64,000 nucleotides of DNA from Rosellinia necatrix (lineage: Eukaryota; Ascomycota; Sordariomycetes; Xylariales; Xylariaceae). This document shows positions 60,027 to 64,000 of the stretch, one piece after another. The position numbers and the translations under genes are program-made. A model generated the notes under the pieces. That model did no database searches. It saw only the letters and a program-made list of their open reading frames with translations, and had not been told where the DNA came from. Within the stretch, counting starts at the first letter, position 1; the number at the start of each line of letters is the position of its first letter. Where the stretch lies: the NCBI GenBank assembly GCA_021209875.1, contig JAGYVD010000003.1:1240001-1304000 (forward strand). Direction: 5' to 3'.

Positions 60027-62319
60027 CTATCGTTTCTCTAAAGTAACTCTTAGAGAAGGCGAGGTAATACTGGCCACCCTGCCCTCCGAATCGACGTTGA
60101 AGATCAACTCGTCCATGGCCGCCGACCCGTAGATGACCGACGCCACGTTGATCCACGTCGCGCAGTCCGTCGAGAACATCGCCGCCGCCTGCGATGGCGC
60201 ATCCGCATCTTCGAACACGGCCTTGAACGCCACCCTTTTGCCGCCCTCCGGACCCGGCCCCTCCAGTCCGGACGGATACAGCCGGATGCGGGGCTTCAGG
60301 GGCAAATAACCTGCCGGGCATTGGAAGTCAGCAGCTATTGGCTAATGGAGAAGTTCTATCACTTCGCCTTCGGGGGTCTCGACGGATAAACCCCAAATGC
60401 GGTTTGCATAGCGTACCGTTCTGCAAGACGCTGGACGTCCAGGCGAAATCAGTCCCGTTGCTTATCCACTGCGTCACGCTTAGGCCCGGCTCGCCGTCCG
60501 TAGCGATCGTCATTGACGAGTTGAGTTGCGTGGTGTTGGCGAAGGAGTAATGTCCGCTATACATGACGTCGGCCTCGGCGCGCGCCGCTTCTTCCACGGC
60601 CGGGATGAGAACCTCGCCGACGATATCTAAGAGCCGTGTTAGAATCTACCCTCGGGCCGCCGTCTCCATATGGAGTCTGGCTCAGTGCATACCTAAAAGC
60701 CCAAAATTGGCGTTGGGTGGTAGCTCTCCGGCCAAGAGAACCGATATGCCGATGTCGTAATCCGGGACTATCGGATAACCACGAGTCAGTAAATGCGAAA
60801 GATGGAATGGCGAATCCAGCTCCGAGCAAGGTTAGGGCCCGGGGGCTTCGGGGGTACACACTGATGGCTAAAACCGAGCTGTAGTCGCTGATCCGCCCGG
60901 CTTTATTAAACGCCGTGATCCAGCGATATGGCTGTCCTGCCACGTTGATCCTCCTCGCCCCCCACGGCACGCCGACTGATGCGCGCGGGTCGGTCGAGAA
61001 CGAGAAGGGCTTGAGCCAACGCCTCGTGGTGACGGGGTCGAGCAGTTTATAACCCAGCATCGCACGTCCGATCTCCGACAGATCCCCCACGGAGGTGTAA
61101 ACATTGCCGGCCCTGCGGCGATGTTAGTCCGTCGGGGCTCTCACGAGCAAGGGGGGGAAATGCCTCACGCGGCAGCCTCGCCTAGATCAAATGACCACCC
61201 TGTTTGGTCCGGGTTGCCGGGGATGATTCCCCGCGCGTGCTCGGGTGCCCGTATAAAAGTGTTGTTCAGGCCGAGAGGCTCAAGGACGGTTTCCTTTAGA
61301 AGAGACTCGAATGTCTTTCCGGTAATGGTTTCCAGTGCATACCCGCTAACGCACCTCTCGTTAGCCGGGCCAGTTTGTTCATACGGCACATCGTTAACTT
61401 ACAGAAGCTGGAATGCCACATTGGAATATGCGGGACTCGTGAATGGGGCTAGTGATGGACTTCACGTATACATAAGGAGTCAGTAGCACCCTCTAGAGCA
61501 GATGAACAGGGTCTTGGGGTGTCTCCAGTTACCGGGTACTTACTAAAACTCCTCGATGCCATTGAAGAATTCTATAAACAGGTGAGCAGGCATTCATTAT
61601 ATACACCCCAGACGACTCACGTTCTCGGCTGCACGTAGGGAAATCTCCACAAGGCGGCTGCTCTTGGGCACTCAACGGAGGGAAGCCATATTGTACTACG
61701 TTGTCTTTCGTTGACGGAGTTTGCGTCAACTCGCCCAATAGCGCATCTGGGTTCCATACGTTTAGCCACGCAAGGTACAAGAATCGAGGATCATGGGCTC
61801 ACAATCTCGGGGAATGCCCGTCATTTGCGTCGCAAGGCCCCCGATCGTCACCTCCTCCCACGCCGTGTCCGCTACCGGGTCCGAGCGATTCGTGAATGCC
61901 TGCAGCTCAGGGACGTATTTCGTGATGGGCTCGTTCCATAGTTTATCGCCGGCATTGATAAGAAATACGTAGATAGTGTAGATTTTCGTCAGGCTTCCCA
62001 GGCGGAAGACTGTGTTCTCATCCACCGTCTTCACCCCGGTCGTGTTCAGCGTGGCCAGTTTCGGCGCTGTATGAAGCACAGAGAAGATCGGGTCCGGATC
62101 GTGTGCTGAGAAAACCTCGAGCGCGAAGGAGTAGTTCTGCGCGCCGCCTGTGATTTCCTTGAATGTGGCCGTCAGGTTCGATATCGCCGCCTGGATCGCC
62201 TCGCTTCTGGCGAGTTGTAGCGGTTTGGGGAATACGGGCCCCTCCAGAGGGCATGTTGGAGCGGCTTGACATGCCAATCCCAAGCATAGCGCCGCTATCC
62301 CAAGAGCCTTGGCTAGCAT
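60027..62319 (-). CDS. Secreted beta-lactamase-like serine hydrolase
   Basis: A member of the serine beta-lactamase/penicillin-binding-protein superfamily (PF00144); fungal members are esterases, peptidases or lactone hydrolases, and the substrate is unknown. Nine exons, 61803-62319, 61621-61746, 61544-61571, 61403-61459, 61169-61345, 60862-61112, 60693-60767, 60417-60626 and 60027-60310, give 574 residues. A signal peptide starts MLAKALGIAALCLGLACQAA. The nucleophile motif S-x-x-K is at Ser109-Lys112 (FRLGSLTKIYT). The Tyr-x-Asn motif is Y235-S-N237 (SPAYSNVAFQLLGYALETI). GIPRDYALLGEL, TSVGDLSEIGRAML and a C-terminal beta-rich domain (PRIRLYPSGLEG) follow the fungal ARB_00930-type layout. 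Exon 3 is a 28-nt microexon (QFFNGIEEFY). All eight introns have GT-AG ends and consistent phases. Confidence 0.87.
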
Positions 62320-63354
62320 GGTGAAGAACTCTAGGCTGATAAAAGAGGCTGGGTATAGCTCGGCTCACTCCAAATGTCCAGAGCTCTCAGCGGCTTTATA
62401 CGTAGTTGATAAGGCTGTGAATAAAGGGACCATTTATTTCATAATGCATGTTTTTATTACTATGTGGTATTCCTAAAATAGGGAATATTTTCTTGCCATC
62501 ACCGTACCATATCGGAGGCATGCATGGTTCAAGAGGGTTAAAATGGAAAGTAGTGTAGACGTTCTACACTACACTAGGAAGCTTGGGGTCTGTAATTTCC
62601 ACCACATGCATCATCTCTCCCCATCTAAAAAGAAACTTGAGTTCAAGGTACCGGATTTATTGAATAGCCATCCGAATACATAATGGCTCTAAGACGGGAC
62701 TAGGCTTAATATCAATTGGATCCATTATCAATACATGGTAGTGGTACCCAATGTCCGCTATCTCGACAGCTTCGCTAAAGGGCCTCGATGGTACACGTGT
62801 AGAGTGCTACGAGAAGCACGGAGGCTACGACACGGGGACCGGTAGTTATGTTTAGATCGAATGTTACCTAATTTATCCGATCCATGGTTTCGTTAGCAGA
62901 GCCAGATCCAGTAGGCGGCGATCTAGTAACGATCGTAATTTTAGCCGGATAAAGTCCCTCCGACATAGCCGTCAATCTCGAGGTCCCGTCGGCCTATAGA
63001 AAGGGGATGTGATAATAAGGATATCCGAATTAGGAATACGCAGTCAATTTATGGATCGAGATTATTGCTTAGAGGATGAAATGCATAAGCGTGTGGGGCC
63101 AGGTTGAAGCGTACACTATTTGTCCCCTAGTAGTGTAGAAGTTGTTGCTGAATCGCTCAACATTAGGTAATCAACCGGGGCGGTTCATATATTGCAACAT
63201 AAAGATAGTGGACTGTCGGAGACAACACCATGTATGATACGTCTTTGATAATACCACAATGCTCTCACACGTGTTATTTCGAATATATAATTAGCATCAC
63301 CAGGTTCCAAAACATCTCCCACCCGCTTGGCATCTGCTGTGTATTTACAAGTAT
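62320..63354. other. Intergenic, no gene supported
   Basis: The hydrolase promoter lies at the left end, with a TATATAAA-less but AT-rich upstream area. The rest shows only short unrecognisable frames and no repeat of note. Confidence 0.45.
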
Positions 63355-64000
63355 TTACAAATGGGCCCTCCCCGCCAACTTCCGCCTCCTCTTCTCCTCC
63401 TTGACAGCCTTCTTAAGCCCAGCGGCTTCTTCGGCGCTTAACCTCGTCTCCCCCCGGCTTTTCGGCGCGGCGGCCTTCTCGAAAAGTTGCGCGCCGAGGA
63501 TATCCGTTAGCTTGAGCACCCGCGTGCTGACCGTGGCCCCGTCGCGTCTGTTCTTCCCTTCCCTCCTACTCGATGCGATGCGTTCGATGAAGTCCCATAA
63601 TTTGCCCTCGGCGAGGAGCGCGCCCGTATCGGCATCGCGGGATGCCCTCCACTCGGGGGAGAGGCAAAGCCGCGGTGACGATTTGACGTCTTTCGACTTG
63701 ACGACGTAGATTATGCCCTCTTCCTCGAAGCGCTGATAGCTGTTCTTAATCGTCTCTCGGTTCACCGCTTCGAAGTAGCTGAGATCCCCTTGATGATACA
63801 GCGTCTTGCCGAGCTATGGAAGAGTGGGTAGTCAGTAATTTATTCTGGAGATGGTCAAGGCTGAGTAGATTTAGCGACTAACCAGTTGCGCTGTATTTTG
63901 CGCTTGGGCGACCTCGATCCATATCTCCTCCTTCTGCTGAATTGGTGGAGTGAGTCCCATCAGGGATGTTGCTGCTAGCCAGCTCGACTCGATGAATGGC
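63355..64000 (-). CDS. Glycerol-3-phosphate acyltransferase-like protein, C-terminal part
   Basis: Partial gene: the 5' end lies beyond the right edge. Two exons are visible, 63883-64000 (and beyond) and 63355-63813, separated by a 69-nt intron (GTTAGT-TAG, phase 0). The translation reads IWIEVAQAQNTAQL, then LGKTLYHQGDLSYFEAVNRE, IKNSYQRFEEEGIIYVVKSK, LWDFIERIASSRREGKNRRD and a basic tail ending KRRRKLAGRAHL. This resembles the C-terminal region of fungal glycerol-3-phosphate or dihydroxyacetone-phosphate acyltransferases (PlsB-like), which start phospholipid synthesis at the ER or peroxisome. The acyltransferase HxxxxD site is outside the window, so the assignment rests only on the C-terminal pattern. 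Confidence 0.62.

Overview
This window reads as nuclear DNA of a filamentous ascomycete (Pezizomycotina, most likely Sordariomycetes). The support is as follows: genes carry short GT-AG introns with fungal branch-like motifs; there are two Zn(II)2Cys6 regulators, a HET-C2-like glycolipid transfer protein, an AA9 LPMO and a fungal-type phospholipase D; and a block of extreme AT richness looks like DNA destroyed by repeat-induced point mutation (RIP). The class-level placement is inference; no rRNA or other barcode is present.

Left part (1-38.6 kb), mostly housekeeping and regulatory genes separated by long intergenic DNA: FIP1 polyadenylation factor (2148-3363, -); an FG-nucleoporin of the Nup49 type (4784-6228, +); an unrecognised polyQ, membrane-anchored protein (7013-8415, -); a Zn2Cys6 regulator with a probable GC-AG intron (10005-11521, -); about 9 kb with no gene I can support (11.5-20.7 kb); a second Zn2Cys6 regulator with unusually long introns (20708-23675, +); a METTL16-like RNA m6A methyltransferase (24635-26248, +); the two vitamin B6 synthase subunits PDX2 (26308-27151, -) and PDX1 (28399-29531, +), head to head; a rhamnogalacturonan acetylesterase (30167-31297, -); phospholipase D (33081-36126, -) with a 28-nt microexon; and a glycolipid transfer protein (37706-38577, +).

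Middle (39.6-53.7 kb): a nearly gene-free AT block of about 13.8 kb, bracketed by two perfect 107-bp direct repeats (39578-39684 and 53639-53745). Inside it, one plus-strand reading frame runs from about 44.98 to 47.18 kb and still spells a decayed Ty3/gypsy pol (RT end, RNase H, integrase, integrase C-terminus). It has many stops but no visible frameshift, as expected for RIP.

Right part (54.6-64 kb), accessory and largely secreted functions next to the AT block: a small secreted protein (54665-55475, +), an AA9 lytic polysaccharide monooxygenase (56632-57804, +), a DUF1772/anthrone-oxygenase-like membrane protein (58589-59423, -), a secreted serine beta-lactamase-like hydrolase with nine exons (60027-62319, -), and the 3' end of a glycerol-3-phosphate acyltransferase-like gene running off the window (63355-64000, -).

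Gene structures were assembled by hand from splice consensus, reading phase and family conservation. Each complete model gives a coding length divisible by three. I see no CRISPR array, rRNA, tRNA or bacterial-type operon. The most unusual object is the AT block with its intact flanking repeats.
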